Positions 17,111 to 26,746 are shown, numbered from the stretch's first letter. The stretch: 64,000 nt of DNA from Paenibacillus sp. MAHUQ-63 (GCF_028765165.1 NZ_JARADB010000002.1:1727734-1791733); one strand, 5' to 3'. Made by a program: numbers and translations. Notes: generated from the sequence alone by a model not told the origin.

Positions 17111-18256
17111 CTAACCATTAGGTTCATTCATAATAGCTGGCCACCTAGTTGGAGCAATCAGATCGACAACCGCTTTAATTTTAATATGGGCAAAATCGAT
17201 ATCCGGCACTGCATCTATGGACAAACGGTCTGTTTGGAGCATGCTCAGCATGCCAGGATAATGTTTCTCAATCTCTTGAAGGCGATTGATGGCCGTTTCG
17301 AAATCGTGATGCGACGCGTTGACGGAACCGATGATACACTTGTTTTTAACAACCATTTCCCGATATGTCTGATCGCTAGGGAGGTCTAGGCGGTCACTGC
17401 CCGGTGTAACCCCAAGGAGCGCCAGAATCCCATTGTTGTTGAGCAGTGGAATTGCTGCATAACCTAGTGGGGCGTGACCGCTGCATTCCCAAATCATATC
17501 AAAGCTCATGCCCAGTTGATTCCCATATTCCGTCAATCTGGAGAAAAATGTTCCGTCGGTTGAGGATTCGGCTTGCCGGTAATGCCCTCCGATCGAGCGA
17601 ATGATCGCCGCATTCAAGCTTTCGGGGTCTGATTTGGACCATACATACGTATCAAATCCAAGTACTCTGCATGTCAGAGCCGCCAAAATCCCCAACGGAC
17701 CGGAGCCCGTAATAAGTACGGTTCGCGGCTTCCAAATCATGCGCTCTTGAATCACCATCGTCTGATTCCAGACTTTCTCCACGATGCTTTGCGGTTCTAC
17801 CAGAACACCATATGGCATGCACGCATTGGGAACTCTGACGACGTATTTCGCATTCTCTACGACATATTCACATAGAAAGCCATCGGCTCTTGCAATTCCA
17901 TGTTCGGTATAGTTGCCGGTTTGACAGAAATCCTGCCGTCCATGATGGCAATTCACGCACGCTTCTTCGCCGCAAGGTCTTCTTACAAGCGCCGTCACAA
18001 GATCTCCGGAAGCAAATCCGGATTCGATGCCTGCTTCCGCGACTACGCCTAGCAGCTCGTGCCCGATAACCATTTCCAACTTCCCGCTTGGGAATCGGGC
18101 AAAGTTCTCAACGATGATTTCCCGGTCTGTCCCATCGAGCCCGACACAGAGCACTCGAATGACTACGTCCTCCGGACCGGTCAGACTTGGTTTCGGGATA
18201 TCCCTCACTGTAACTTTCACCCGGGACTCTTCGTCTCTGATCGCAACCGCTTTCAA
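17111..18256 (-). CDS. Zinc-dependent alcohol/glucose 1-dehydrogenase (MDR family)
   Basis: About 381 residues. The N-terminal MDR catalytic domain begins LKAVAIRDEESRVKVTVRDIPKP and has CVGLDGTDREI, GHELLGVV and a structural-zinc loop CGEEACVNCHHGRQDFC. The NAD(P) domain begins VLITGSGPLGILAALTCRVLG (~190). The layout resembles glucose 1-dehydrogenases of the archaeal/GlcDH type, which oxidise aldoses to lactones; the sugar is inferred. TTG 18256 is preferred because AAGGAG is eight bases upstream and family members start MKAV; ATG 18262 is too close to the site. Divergent from the MBL-fold hydrolase gene. Confidence 0.82.
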   Translation of the reverse strand: MKAVAIRDEESRVKVTVRDIPKPSLTGPEDVVIRVLCVGLDGTDREIIVENFARFPSGKLEMVIGHELLGVVAEAGIESGFASGDLVTALVRRPCGEEACVNCHHGRQDFCQTGNYTEHGIARADGFLCEYVVENAKYVVRVPNACMPYGVLVEPQSIVEKVWNQTMVIQERMIWKPRTVLITGSGPLGILAALTCRVLGFDTYVWSKSDPESLNAAIIRSIGGHYRQAESSTDGTFFSRLTEYGNQLGMSFDMIWECSGHAPLGYAAIPLLNNNGILALLGVTPGSDRLDLPSDQTYREMVVKNKCIIGSVNASHHDFETAINRLQEIEKHYPGMLSMLQTDRLSIDAVPDIDFAHIKIKAVVDLIAPTRWPAIMNEPNG

Positions 18257-18433
18257 CGCCATCACTCCTTGTATTCAACTTTTACCTTCTATAGCGATTA
18301 TACATGAATTTAATATGTGTGAATCTTTGTTTTTCGTGTGTTATTTTTGTAAGTTCAACTGAGCACACTTGTTTTTCGAACATGGTAGAGGAATAATGAG
18401 AGAGTATCCTAAAATGATAAGGCGGTGTTCGAA

Positions 18434-19117
18434 TTGGTTCAAATGGGCGCAGGAATTACAACTATTCAGTTAGGCGCAGCAAATAATAGCAATCCATTCA
18501 TTCCGACAATCCTATGGGATGATAAAGACGTCATTCTCATCGATACCGGCATTCCCGGTCAACTAGAGCAGATTCGTGCTGCTTTTCAGGAATTACCGGT
18601 CCCTTTTGAGAAATTGACCAAAATTATAATTACCCATCAAGACATGGACCACATCGGCAGTTTGCCGGCGCTCATTCAGGCCTTCGGCGATCAAATTCAA
18701 GTGTATGCCCATGAGAAAGCTGTCCCTTACTTGGCTGGGGAAATTCCGCTGGTTAAAAGCAACAGAACCGCTCCTCCTGTCAAGGTCGACGTTATTCTGC
18801 AGGACGGCGACATGCTACCGTTTGCCGGAGGCATTCAAGTCATTTATTCTCCCGGCCATACGCCGGATCATACTTCTTACTACCATATCCCGAGTAAAAC
18901 CTTGATTGCCGGCGATGCGCTCACATCAAAGGACGGCGTACTCCAATCCTACAATCCAATTTATACTCCCGATCAAGATACGGCGCTTGCATCGATTTCC
19001 AAATTCCAAAAGCTGGAGCTTGATGCGATCATTACGTTCCACGGCGGTCTCTGCACCGACAACCTGCAGGAGCGTCTTCAGGAAATCATAACAGCCGGAC
19101 CCGTAGTGAATCAATAA
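18434..19117 (+). CDS. MBL-fold metallo-hydrolase
   Basis: About 227 residues. The metallo-beta-lactamase fold motifs are ILIDTGIPG (~35), IIITHQDMDHIGSL (HxxxDH, ~70), YSPGHTPDHTSYY (~140), LIAGDAL (~157) and ITFHGG (~200), giving a complete dinuclear metal site. Such enzymes hydrolyse thioesters, lactones or phosphodiesters; the substrate is not predictable. TTG 18434 gives usual spacing to AAGGCG; GTG 18425 is possible. It ends at a strong terminator. Confidence 0.82.
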   Translation: MVQMGAGITTIQLGAANNSNPFIPTILWDDKDVILIDTGIPGQLEQIRAAFQELPVPFEKLTKIIITHQDMDHIGSLPALIQAFGDQIQVYAHEKAVPYLAGEIPLVKSNRTAPPVKVDVILQDGDMLPFAGGIQVIYSPGHTPDHTSYYHIPSKTLIAGDALTSKDGVLQSYNPIYTPDQDTALASISKFQKLELDAIITFHGGLCTDNLQERLQEIITAGPVVNQ

Positions 19118-19130
19118 TTCCCAAATGAGC

Positions 19131-19172
19131 AGGCGGCCTCAGTCCTATTGGAATTCGGACCGAGGCCGCCTT
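19131..19172 (+). terminator. Rho-independent terminator
   Basis: AGGCGGCCTC-GTCC ... GGAC-GAGGCCGCCTT, a long GC-rich stem after the MBL-fold gene. It insulates the sulfatase locus that follows. Confidence 0.75.
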
Positions 19173-19214
19173 GCTGTCTATAAATTTATATTACATACAA
19201 TTTGCCAAAAACAG

Positions 19215-19244
19215 TTGACAATTAATAGGGATCAGAGTTAAGAT
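19215..19244 (+). promoter_or_regulatory. Candidate sigma-A promoter of sulfatase operon A
   Basis: TTGACA, 18-base spacer, TAAGAT. The promoter would give a leader of about 150 bases before the FGE start. Confidence 0.5.
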
Positions 19245-19319
19245 TCTAGACAAATAGATAACCAAGTAACTTAATCGGTTTTATTGAATTAATATCAACA
19301 TAAGTCGACCGTATCAACG

Positions 19320-19368
19320 GAGACGTATCGCATGAACGTAATTGTTCTTGCTGTACGTCTCTTTTTTA
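19320..19368 (+). promoter_or_regulatory. Leader terminator/attenuator hairpin upstream of the FGE gene
   Basis: GAGACGTA (19320-19327) pairs perfectly with TACGTCTC (19354-19361), 26-base loop, followed at once by TTTTTT. It has the form of an intrinsic terminator but lies between the promoter and the first gene of the operon, with the next gene starting 33 bases on. This suggests regulated read-through (attenuation); no antiterminator or known riboswitch was recognised. Confidence 0.5.
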
Positions 19369-19400
19369 TTGCTTTCCATAAGAAGAAAGGAAGATATTTC

Positions 19401-20390
19401 ATGAAATCAAACCAATTAAGCTGCTGTTCCGCCGTTCGAACGGAGGCTCAGCCGGCAACCGTCACACCTCCAAGCACAATCACTTTGCTACATAAGGAAT
19501 TGATAACACGGATTGATAAGAAAGAGCAGCTTCAAGCAGAAAGCATGATTTATTTGTCGGGAGGCGATTTCTTAATGGGCACCGACGATGCCGAAGGCTT
19601 CCCGGGTGATGGGGAAGGCCCGATTCGAACGGTCGAGCTTTCGCCTTACTATATCGATGCCTGCACGGTTACGAATGAGCAGTTCGCCAATTTCGTCCGG
19701 CAAACCGGCTATGTGACAGAGGCGGAGAAGTTTGGCTGGTCATACGTCTTTCATTTATTTGTTCCAGACAAAGTGCGAGAAGAGAACGCAAAACCGGTGC
19801 CCAATGTACCGTGGTGGCTCGCTGTGAATGGGGCTTGCTGGTATCGGCCGGAAGGCGGAGGCTCTTCCATAGAAGAACGTTTCGATCATCCCGTTGTTCA
19901 TGTCTCCTGACACGATGCTTCGCAGTATGCGAAATGGGCCGGCAAACGGCTTCCAACGGAAGCGGAGTGGGAATATGCGGCTCGCGGAGGCTTAGTACAG
20001 AAGCGCTACCCTTGGGGCGATCTTCTAAAACCTGGCGCAGAGCATCTATGCAATGTGTGGCAGGGAAAATTCCCCGAGAAAAACCATGCCTCCGACGGCT
20101 ATGCCGGTACTGCACCTGCCCGTTCGTTCCCGCCGAACGGTTATGGCTTGTACAATACAGTCGGAAACGTATGGGAATGGTGCTCCGATTGGTTTACAGC
20201 TGCGCCGGCTGCGAACGGAAACCGGAAAAACCCGCGAGGGCCTTCTTCCGGCGATAACCGAGTGATACGCGGAGGGTCGTATTTATGCCATAAGTCTTAC
20301 TGCAATCGTTATAGAGTTGCTGCCCGCAGTTCTAATACGCCGGACAGTTCAACAGGGCACATGGGGTTCCGCTGTGCTGCGGATGCCTAA
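19401..20390 (+). pseudogene. Formylglycine-generating enzyme (sulfatase-modifying factor) with in-frame UGA at codon 170
   Basis: FGE oxidises the Cys of C-x-P-x-R in sulfatases to formylglycine, needed for their activity. The reading frame is complete for 329 residues if UGA at 19908-19910 is passed. N-terminal part: YLSGGDFLMGTDDAEGFPGDGEGP, LSPYYIDACTVTNEQFANFV, HPVVHVS. After the UGA it goes on [38 protein letters not shown], and [16 protein letters not shown] with both catalytic Cys (~296 and ~301), then GFRCAADA. The UGA falls where the family has the invariant Trp of HVSW, so one TGG-to-TGA change explains it. A translation stopping there has no catalytic Cys. ATG 19401 has AAAGGAAG seven bases upstream. 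It leads an operon with three Cys-type sulfatases. Confidence 0.85.
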
Positions 20391-20426
20391 ATCTATTCAT
20401 TTGAATCAAAGGAGATGATTAGCGGC

Positions 20427-21389
20427 ATGCAAATGGTAACTCGTCACCAAACGGGGAGAAGAAGGAAGCCTGCATGGTTGCATTATCGATTGCGCAAAGA
20501 GCTGTGGTGCTGGGCTTTTGTCGCGCCGCAGTTGGTACTGTTCTTGTTATTCACGGTGTACCCAATCGCAATGAGCTATGTATATGCCTTTTTTCATTGG
20601 AACGGATACGGTCCTCTACGGGATTTTGTCGGTTTCGATAATTTCAAGGAGACGCTTCTTGATCCGATCTTCTGGAACGCTTTTCGCAACAGTATTGTGT
20701 TTATGATCTGTTTGGTCGCTATACAAGTACCGCTGGCTCTCCTCATGGCGCTTCTGCTGAATGCAAATTGGCTGAAAGGGAAGGTATTTTACCGTATGGT
20801 TTACTTCTTACCTGTTGTAACGACCACAGCGGTTGTCGGCTTAGTGATGCGATTTGCATTTGGTGCCTATAAAGGGCTAGTGAACGAGGTACTGCTGTGG
20901 CTCGGATGGATTGAGCGACCTGTGGATTGGCTCGGATCCATTGATACGGCACTGGGGATTGTCATTGTGGTTGGCATTTGGAAAACGTTCGGGATGAAGC
21001 TGGTGTATTGGTTAGCGGGGATTCAATCGCTGCCCAAGGAATTGTTCGAAGCGGCCCGCATCGATGGAGCCTCCTCTTGGCAATTGTTCCGATATCTGAC
21101 AATACCTCTGCTGCTGCCGGTCGGGAGCGTGATCGTCCTGATGTCAGCCGTCAATGCGCTTCATGTCTTTGATCTAGTTAAGACGATGACGAACGGTGGC
21201 CCAGCCTTCAAGACGGATATGGTCGATGTGTATATTTACCGCTACGCATTCTCCGGTAACGGGGAAGCACGGGTCGGCTTCGCATCAGCTGCAGGCGTTT
21301 TGTATGGTATTGTGGTTATGCTCATTTCAATCATGCTGGGGCTATTCGTCAAATGGACTGGCGGACGTAAGGCGTCTGGGCGGTTATAG
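20427..21389 (+). CDS. Sugar ABC transporter permease, CUT1 (UgpA/MalF-like)
   Basis: About 320 residues with six membrane segments, starting with LWCWAFVAPQLVLFLLFTVYPIAMSYVYAF. The cytosolic EAA loop, LFEAARIDGASSWQLFRYLTIPLL, contacts the shared ATPase. It forms the membrane channel with the next gene and takes sugars from the following binding lipoprotein. No ATPase gene is nearby, as usual for CUT1 systems that borrow MsmX/MsiK. ATG 20427 is chosen because GGAG at 20411 is too close to ATG 20415. Confidence 0.88.
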   Translation: MQMVTRHQTGRRRKPAWLHYRLRKELWCWAFVAPQLVLFLLFTVYPIAMSYVYAFFHWNGYGPLRDFVGFDNFKETLLDPIFWNAFRNSIVFMICLVAIQVPLALLMALLLNANWLKGKVFYRMVYFLPVVTTTAVVGLVMRFAFGAYKGLVNEVLLWLGWIERPVDWLGSIDTALGIVIVVGIWKTFGMKLVYWLAGIQSLPKELFEAARIDGASSWQLFRYLTIPLLLPVGSVIVLMSAVNALHVFDLVKTMTNGGPAFKTDMVDVYIYRYAFSGNGEARVGFASAAGVLYGIVVMLISIMLGLFVKWTGGRKASGRL

Positions 21390-21401
21390 GAGGGACTCAA
21401 T

Positions 21402-22238
21402 TTGAAAAAGAATCTGGTGCGTGTACCGCTAGTTGCTCTGCATGCTTTGTTGATCGGCCTTGGTATTGTGTGGATTTATCCGTTTATTTGGATGATTGCC
21501 GCATCTTTCAAGACGAATAACGAATATATCGCTTCAGGCATCACGCTATTACCGCAAAAGTTCCAATTTGCTAATTATAAACGGGCATGGGAGACAGCAC
21601 ATTTCTCCGTATATTTCTGGAATACACTGATCGTTACGGTTTCCGTTGTGCTAATCGTACTCGCCGTTTGCTCGCTGACCGGTTACGCCATAGGGAGGTA
21701 TCGGTTCAGGGGACGGCTGTTGTTCGTAACGGCTGTCACAGCGACGATGTTCATGCCCAAGGGATATACGATTATCCCGGTTTATTCACTTGTAAATGCG
21801 CTGGGACTCAACAATTCCCTTTGGGGCGTTATTGTGGCCGAGGCTGGCAGTGGGCATATCTTATTCATTTTGCTATTCGTCGCTTATTTCCGCGGACTTC
21901 CCAAGGAGATGGAGGAATCTGCAGAGATTGACGGCAGCGGTTTCTTCAGGACGTTTGCGAGCATTATGCTGCCAATGGCAAAGCCCATCATCGCAACGAC
22001 AGCGATCATGCAGTTTATGTGGACGTGGAACGCCTTCCTGCTGCCTCTCATTTTCACACTCAGCAAACCCAATTTAAGGACACTCGGTGTCGGTATGTTT
22101 CAATTCGTTGGTGAAAATACGATGGACTGGACGGGAATGGCTGCTGCGGCAAGCATCTCTTTACTGCCCATCCTGACTGTATTTATATTGCTGCAGCGCT
22201 ATTTTATTGAAGGAGTCTCAGGCGCAATTAAAGGATGA
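21402..22238 (+). CDS. Sugar ABC transporter permease, CUT1 (UgpE/MalG-like)
   Basis: 278 residues starting at TTG with AGGAGG nine bases upstream. Six membrane segments begin with LVALHALLIGLGIVWIYPFIWMI; the EAA loop reads EMEESAEIDGSGFFRTFASIMLPMAKP. It pairs with the preceding permease to make the heterodimeric pore for an oligosaccharide. The gene order permease-permease-binding protein-sulfatases points to a sulfated or desulfated glycan fragment as cargo; that is inference. Confidence 0.88.
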   Translation: MKKNLVRVPLVALHALLIGLGIVWIYPFIWMIAASFKTNNEYIASGITLLPQKFQFANYKRAWETAHFSVYFWNTLIVTVSVVLIVLAVCSLTGYAIGRYRFRGRLLFVTAVTATMFMPKGYTIIPVYSLVNALGLNNSLWGVIVAEAGSGHILFILLFVAYFRGLPKEMEESAEIDGSGFFRTFASIMLPMAKPIIATTAIMQFMWTWNAFLLPLIFTLSKPNLRTLGVGMFQFVGENTMDWTGMAAAASISLLPILTVFILLQRYFIEGVSGAIKG

Positions 22239-22277
22239 GCTTAGCGAAACAGATTTACAAAATAGAGGAGGATCACC

Positions 22278-23792
22278 ATGAAAAAGAAACGGATAAATAG
22301 ATTAAGTGCTTTGGCGCTAGGAAGTGTTGTGGTTCTCTCTGCCTGCACAGGAAACTCCGAGAATCATGAACCATCGAAGAAAGACGAGCAAGAGGCGGTC
22401 GTTACGGTATGGGGAGGAAGTGATTTCTTGAAGGGGGACGACAGTCCCGGTCAGCGTATGGTTAAGGAGTTTAATGAGAAAAACAAAGGCCACATTCGGG
22501 TTGAAGCCCGCTACATGCCTTGGGCTGAATACAATTCTGCCGTTCAGGCGGCGGCTACTTCAAATGAGCTTCCAGATATTTTCCAAACGCCGCAAAATAC
22601 GGATATACGTACTATCGTAGCAAATGGTTGGGCACTTCCCTATGACGGTCTTGTTTCAGAAGAGTGGAAGAAGCAGTTTATTGCAGGCTCCTTTGCCGAA
22701 GGTGTTAACGTAATTGATGGAAAAACCTACGCGTGGCCGCTTACCGGACCGCAGCTGAGTTCAATTCTGTATTATAACAAGGATGTACTGCAGAAGGCGG
22801 GACTTGACCCGCAGAAACCTCCGACAACATGGGATGAGCTGCGAAGTATGTCAAAAACGATTACAGACAAAGGAAAAGGCGACGTATACGGTATCGTCTT
22901 CGGCGGCGGTGAGAGCGGAGAAGCATCCGGTATCGGGAAATTCGTAAGCGCGCTGAGCGCGGGCGTTGACCCACAGGCCGCTGATGGGTTTAATTTTAAA
23001 ACCGGCCAATACGCCTATAGCTCCAAAGCAACGCTCGACGCTTTCGATTTCTTGCAAAAGCTTAAAGCGGACGGTAGTATACTGCCCTCATCGTTTACAT
23101 TGAAAAGCACAGAAGCGAGTGTACTATTCGGTCAAGGTAAGGCAGCATTTCTGATTGATGGCCGTGCCCGTATGTGGATTGCAAAGAGGGATACGCCGGA
23201 TGTTAAACTGGGACTCGCTTCCGTACCAACGCCAACCGGCAGCAAGCCAACCTATTACTATGTGCAGGCCGCCCCGAACGGCTATCTCATTTCGTCCAAA
23301 TCTAAAAATGCGAAAGCCGCTGCGGAATTTATCGAGAAAGGCTTCGCCTCTCCGTTATTTTATGAAAAGTACCTCAACAGTGGTGTAGCTTTGACACCAA
23401 TCGAACGGATTAATGAAAATAAGGCGCTGTATCCGTATCCGGAATTTGAATCGTTCTTGAAACTGCATAAAGAAGATTTAAAGCTTCGCCCGGATTACGC
23501 AATTCTTAATCCGCAGACCGCCAAGGTCATCGTGGGACTTGGCAATCTCTCACAGCCGAAAATCAAGCCGGCATTCAGCGATATTTTGCAAGCTGTGCTT
23601 ACGGGTGCTGAGAAAGATGCTGCACCTTTGCTGAAAGCTTATGATGAGAAATTAAACAAAGGCCTGGATGAAGTTGTGAATAAAGTGAAGGCATCAGGTG
23701 TACAGGTGAGCAGAGACGATTTCACTTTTCCTAATTGGAATGCGAGTAAAGATTATTCAGCGGAAGATTATAAGCAATTAATCAAAAAATAA
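22278..23792 (+). CDS. Sugar-binding lipoprotein of ABC transporter (family 1)
   Basis: 504 residues with a lipoprotein signal: KKKRINRLSALALGSVVVLSAC, the Cys being the anchor. The mature protein has VTVWGGSDF, TTWDELRSMSKTI and VQAAPNGYLISSKSKNAKAAAEFIEKGF, typical of type 1 sugar-binding proteins. It is tethered outside the membrane and hands ligand to the two permeases encoded just upstream. AGGAGG lies six bases before ATG. Confidence 0.88.
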   Translation: MKKKRINRLSALALGSVVVLSACTGNSENHEPSKKDEQEAVVTVWGGSDFLKGDDSPGQRMVKEFNEKNKGHIRVEARYMPWAEYNSAVQAAATSNELPDIFQTPQNTDIRTIVANGWALPYDGLVSEEWKKQFIAGSFAEGVNVIDGKTYAWPLTGPQLSSILYYNKDVLQKAGLDPQKPPTTWDELRSMSKTITDKGKGDVYGIVFGGGESGEASGIGKFVSALSAGVDPQAADGFNFKTGQYAYSSKATLDAFDFLQKLKADGSILPSSFTLKSTEASVLFGQGKAAFLIDGRARMWIAKRDTPDVKLGLASVPTPTGSKPTYYYVQAAPNGYLISSKSKNAKAAAEFIEKGFASPLFYEKYLNSGVALTPIERINENKALYPYPEFESFLKLHKEDLKLRPDYAILNPQTAKVIVGLGNLSQPKIKPAFSDILQAVLTGAEKDAAPLLKAYDEKLNKGLDEVVNKVKASGVQVSRDDFTFPNWNASKDYSAEDYKQLIKK

Positions 23793-23814
23793 ATTCGAAG
23801 TGGAGCTGCATTCT

Positions 23815-25326
23815 GTGAACCACAAGCCGAACATTTTGCTTATTACCAGCGACCAACAGCATTGGAATACAATCGGAGCCTTCCAACCGGAAATCAAGAC
23901 GCCGAATCTGGATCGCTTGGTCAAGGAAGGAACAACATTCACTAGAGCTTACTGCCCCAATCCGACGTGTACGCCGACACGCAGCTCCTTAATTACAGGA
24001 CAATACCCGAGTCAGCATGGCGCATGGTCGCTTGGGACTAAGCTTTCTGAGAAGGTGCATACCGTCGGCGAAGACTTCCAACAAGCTGGTTATGAAACTG
24101 CGCTGATCGGGAAGGCGCATTTCCAACCACTGACCTCGACGGTGGACTACCCGTCAATTGAGGCATATCCACTACTGCAGAATTTGGATTTTTGGAAGCA
24201 GTTCAACGAATCGTTCTACGGCTTCAAGCATGTAGAGCTTTCACGGAATCATACGAATGAGGCTCATGTTGGTCAGCACTACGCCCTATGGTTAGAGGAG
24301 AATGGCTGCACGGATTGGCGCAACTATTTCCTTCCACCGACTGGCACGATGGATCCAAAGCAAGCCCACAAATGGTCAATTCCTGAACAATATCATTATG
24401 ACGCTTGGATCGCTGAGCGCACCAATGCGCTGCTGGAACAATACCAACAAACAGATCAGCCATTTTTCTTGTGGGCAAGCTTCTTTGATCCGCACCCGCC
24501 TTACCTTGTACCAGAACCATGGGATACGATGTACGATCCGAATCAGTTGACGCTTCCGAAGCTGCAACAGGGAGAACATGATGCGAATCCGCCGCATTTT
24601 CGGTTAACACAGGAGAAGAAGCCGGATTTCTCCCCGTACCGGGAGTCCGGTTTCGGAATGCATGGATTCCGTTCTCATGTACATAATGAGCATGAACTGC
24701 GCAAAAATATCGCGGTGTACTACGGGATGACGAGCTTGATGGATAAGTATATCGGACGTATTCTCGACAAGCTGGATGAGCTCGGTCTTGCTGAAAATAC
24801 GCTCGTCATATTCACATCCGATCACGGCCATTTATTCGGCCACCATGGTCTCATTGCCAAAGGTCCGTTTCACTATGAAGATCTTATACGCGTTCCAATG
24901 ATCGCTCGTTATCCCGGTCAGATCCCAGCAGGACGTGTGTCGGCTTCCATGCAATCACTCGTTGACTATGCGCCGACCCTGCTAAGCTATGCAGGTCTGC
25001 CCATTCCTTCCTCCATGACAGGGAAAGACCAACGGGAGGTTTGGAATGGAAGTCAGGACTCAGTACGTGACCATATCCTATGTGAGAATCACCATGAACC
25101 GACAACCATTCATTTAAAAACATACGTGAATGAGCGTTACAAGCTCACAGTTTACTACAATCAAACCTATGGCGAGCTGTTCGATCTGCAGGAGGATCCG
25201 CAGGAAGTGCGGAACCTCTGGGATGAACCGGAACATCAGGCATTAAAATCAAGTCTGCTGTTAAAATATGCATGGGCAGAGCTCGGGAAAGAACCCATTG
25301 TCATGCCTAGAATCTCTCATGCTTAA
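23815..25326 (+). CDS. Sulfatase (Cys-type, alkaline-phosphatase fold), first of five
   Basis: About 503 residues; GTG 23815 has GTGGAG nine bases upstream. KPNILLITSDQQHWNT at the N-terminus holds the first metal Asp pair; the active-site motif CTPTRSSLITG has Cys at ~52, to be converted to formylglycine; FFDPHPPYLVP, TSDHGHLFGHHGLIAKGPFHYEDLIRVPMI gives the remaining metal and catalytic residues. The enzyme hydrolyses sulfate esters. No signal peptide is visible, so it acts in the cytosol on imported fragments. Operon-mates are the FGE, importer and two further sulfatases. Substrate position is unknown. Confidence 0.9.
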   Translation: MNHKPNILLITSDQQHWNTIGAFQPEIKTPNLDRLVKEGTTFTRAYCPNPTCTPTRSSLITGQYPSQHGAWSLGTKLSEKVHTVGEDFQQAGYETALIGKAHFQPLTSTVDYPSIEAYPLLQNLDFWKQFNESFYGFKHVELSRNHTNEAHVGQHYALWLEENGCTDWRNYFLPPTGTMDPKQAHKWSIPEQYHYDAWIAERTNALLEQYQQTDQPFFLWASFFDPHPPYLVPEPWDTMYDPNQLTLPKLQQGEHDANPPHFRLTQEKKPDFSPYRESGFGMHGFRSHVHNEHELRKNIAVYYGMTSLMDKYIGRILDKLDELGLAENTLVIFTSDHGHLFGHHGLIAKGPFHYEDLIRVPMIARYPGQIPAGRVSASMQSLVDYAPTLLSYAGLPIPSSMTGKDQREVWNGSQDSVRDHILCENHHEPTTIHLKTYVNERYKLTVYYNQTYGELFDLQEDPQEVRNLWDEPEHQALKSSLLLKYAWAELGKEPIVMPRISHA

Positions 25327-25374
25327 TTAGAATTTCCATTAACTTTTTCATTGATAAAAAGGAGATGCATACAT

Positions 25375-26730
25375 ATGGCAAACGCGCAAAAAACTTCACA
25401 ACCGAATGTCATCGTATTTTTTACGGATCAACAGCGCTGGGATACAACAGGAGCACATGGCAATCCGCTGGGACTTACACCTAATTTCGACCGCATGGCT
25501 GCGCGAGGCACGCATCTGTACCATTCGTTCACTTGTCAGCCAGTATGCGGTCCTGCGCGATCGGTCTTTCAAACGGGCCTCTATCCAACGACGACAGGTT
25601 GTCATCGCAATTCAATCCCGCTGCCGGAAGGAACCCAGACGCTGGCACATTATTTCCGTGACGCAGGATACAAGACCGGATACATCGGAAAGTGGCATCT
25701 GGCCGGCGAGAATCCGGTTACCGAGCCGAGACGAGGCGGTTACGAGTATTGGCTTGCGGCGAACGCTTTGGAAATGACATCCGATTCTTACGATGCCGTT
25801 GTTTATAATAATGACAATGAAAGAGTAAAGCTGCCCGGTTATCGGGTCGATGCGTTGACTGACGCGGCCATTCGTTTCGTCGATAAGGAGAAAGAGAACC
25901 CTTTCTTCCTGTTCCTATCATTCCTGGAGCCCCATCATCAAAATCATCGGGACGACTATCCGTCGCCAGACATATATCAAGAAGCCTACACCGGCAGATG
26001 GACTCCACCTGATTTGGCTGCGCTAGGCGGTACGAGCGCACAGCATTTAGGCGGTTATTACGGAATGGTAAAAAGGCTCGATGAAGCTCTGGGCCGGCTA
26101 TTCGACGCAGTCAAAAGCTTGGGACTCGCCGAAAATACCATTATCTTGTTCACTTCCGACCACGCTTGTCATTTCAAAACACGTAACAGCGAGTACAAGC
26201 GGTCATGCCATGAGAGCTCCATTCGTGTACCGACAGCGGTAATTGGTCCAGGGTTTGACAGTCGAGGGCAAATTCGAGAGCTTGTCAGCTTGATCGATCT
26301 GCCGCCTACGCTGCTTGATGCGGCAGACATTCCGATACCGGAGTCGATGCAGGGGAAATCGATTCTTCCTCTATTACGTCGGGAAACTGCAAGTTGGCCG
26401 GACGATGTGTATGTACAGATCAGCGAAGCGCAGACTGGAAGAGCGATTCGAACGTCGCGATGGAAATATTCCGTGTCCGCTAAAGATCCTATTGGAGATG
26501 TACCGACTGCTGATTCCTACGTTGAAGAATTTCTATACGATCTTCAATCGGATCCTTACGAACTGACGAATCTGATCGGGTTCGAATCCCATCGCGAGGT
26601 CACAGCTATTTTGAGAGAGCGCCTGCTCCGAAGATTGGAAGCGGCAGGTGAACCGAAAGCTGTCATTGTCGAGGCACAAAGTAAGCGGAGCGGGCAGCGA
26701 CGCGTATCTGAATTCGAAACACGTGTGTAA
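25375..26730 (+). CDS. Sulfatase (Cys-type), second of five
   Basis: 451 residues; ATG 25375 with AAGGAG upstream. NVIVFFTDQQRWDT at the N-terminus, active-site CGPARSVFQTG with Cys at ~58, FLSFLEPHHQNH, FTSDHACHFKTRNSEYKRSCHESSIRVPTAV. No signal peptide, so probably cytosolic. Sequence around the active site differs from the neighbours, so it likely removes a different sulfate group. Needs FGE for maturation. Confidence 0.9.
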   Translation: MANAQKTSQPNVIVFFTDQQRWDTTGAHGNPLGLTPNFDRMAARGTHLYHSFTCQPVCGPARSVFQTGLYPTTTGCHRNSIPLPEGTQTLAHYFRDAGYKTGYIGKWHLAGENPVTEPRRGGYEYWLAANALEMTSDSYDAVVYNNDNERVKLPGYRVDALTDAAIRFVDKEKENPFFLFLSFLEPHHQNHRDDYPSPDIYQEAYTGRWTPPDLAALGGTSAQHLGGYYGMVKRLDEALGRLFDAVKSLGLAENTIILFTSDHACHFKTRNSEYKRSCHESSIRVPTAVIGPGFDSRGQIRELVSLIDLPPTLLDAADIPIPESMQGKSILPLLRRETASWPDDVYVQISEAQTGRAIRTSRWKYSVSAKDPIGDVPTADSYVEEFLYDLQSDPYELTNLIGFESHREVTAILRERLLRRLEAAGEPKAVIVEAQSKRSGQRRVSEFETRV

Positions 26731-26746
26731 AGAGAGGAGAATGACG

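Noticed and set aside
16873..17127. Minus-strand frame of 84 codons
   Set aside because: It spans the terminator of the dehydrogenase gene and has no ribosome site or family resemblance.
19908..19933. UGA plus hairpin as a selenocysteine (SECIS) signal
   Set aside because: The codon sits at a Trp, not at a Cys or redox position; the stem is only 6 bp with a GTA loop; no Sec genes are seen in the window.
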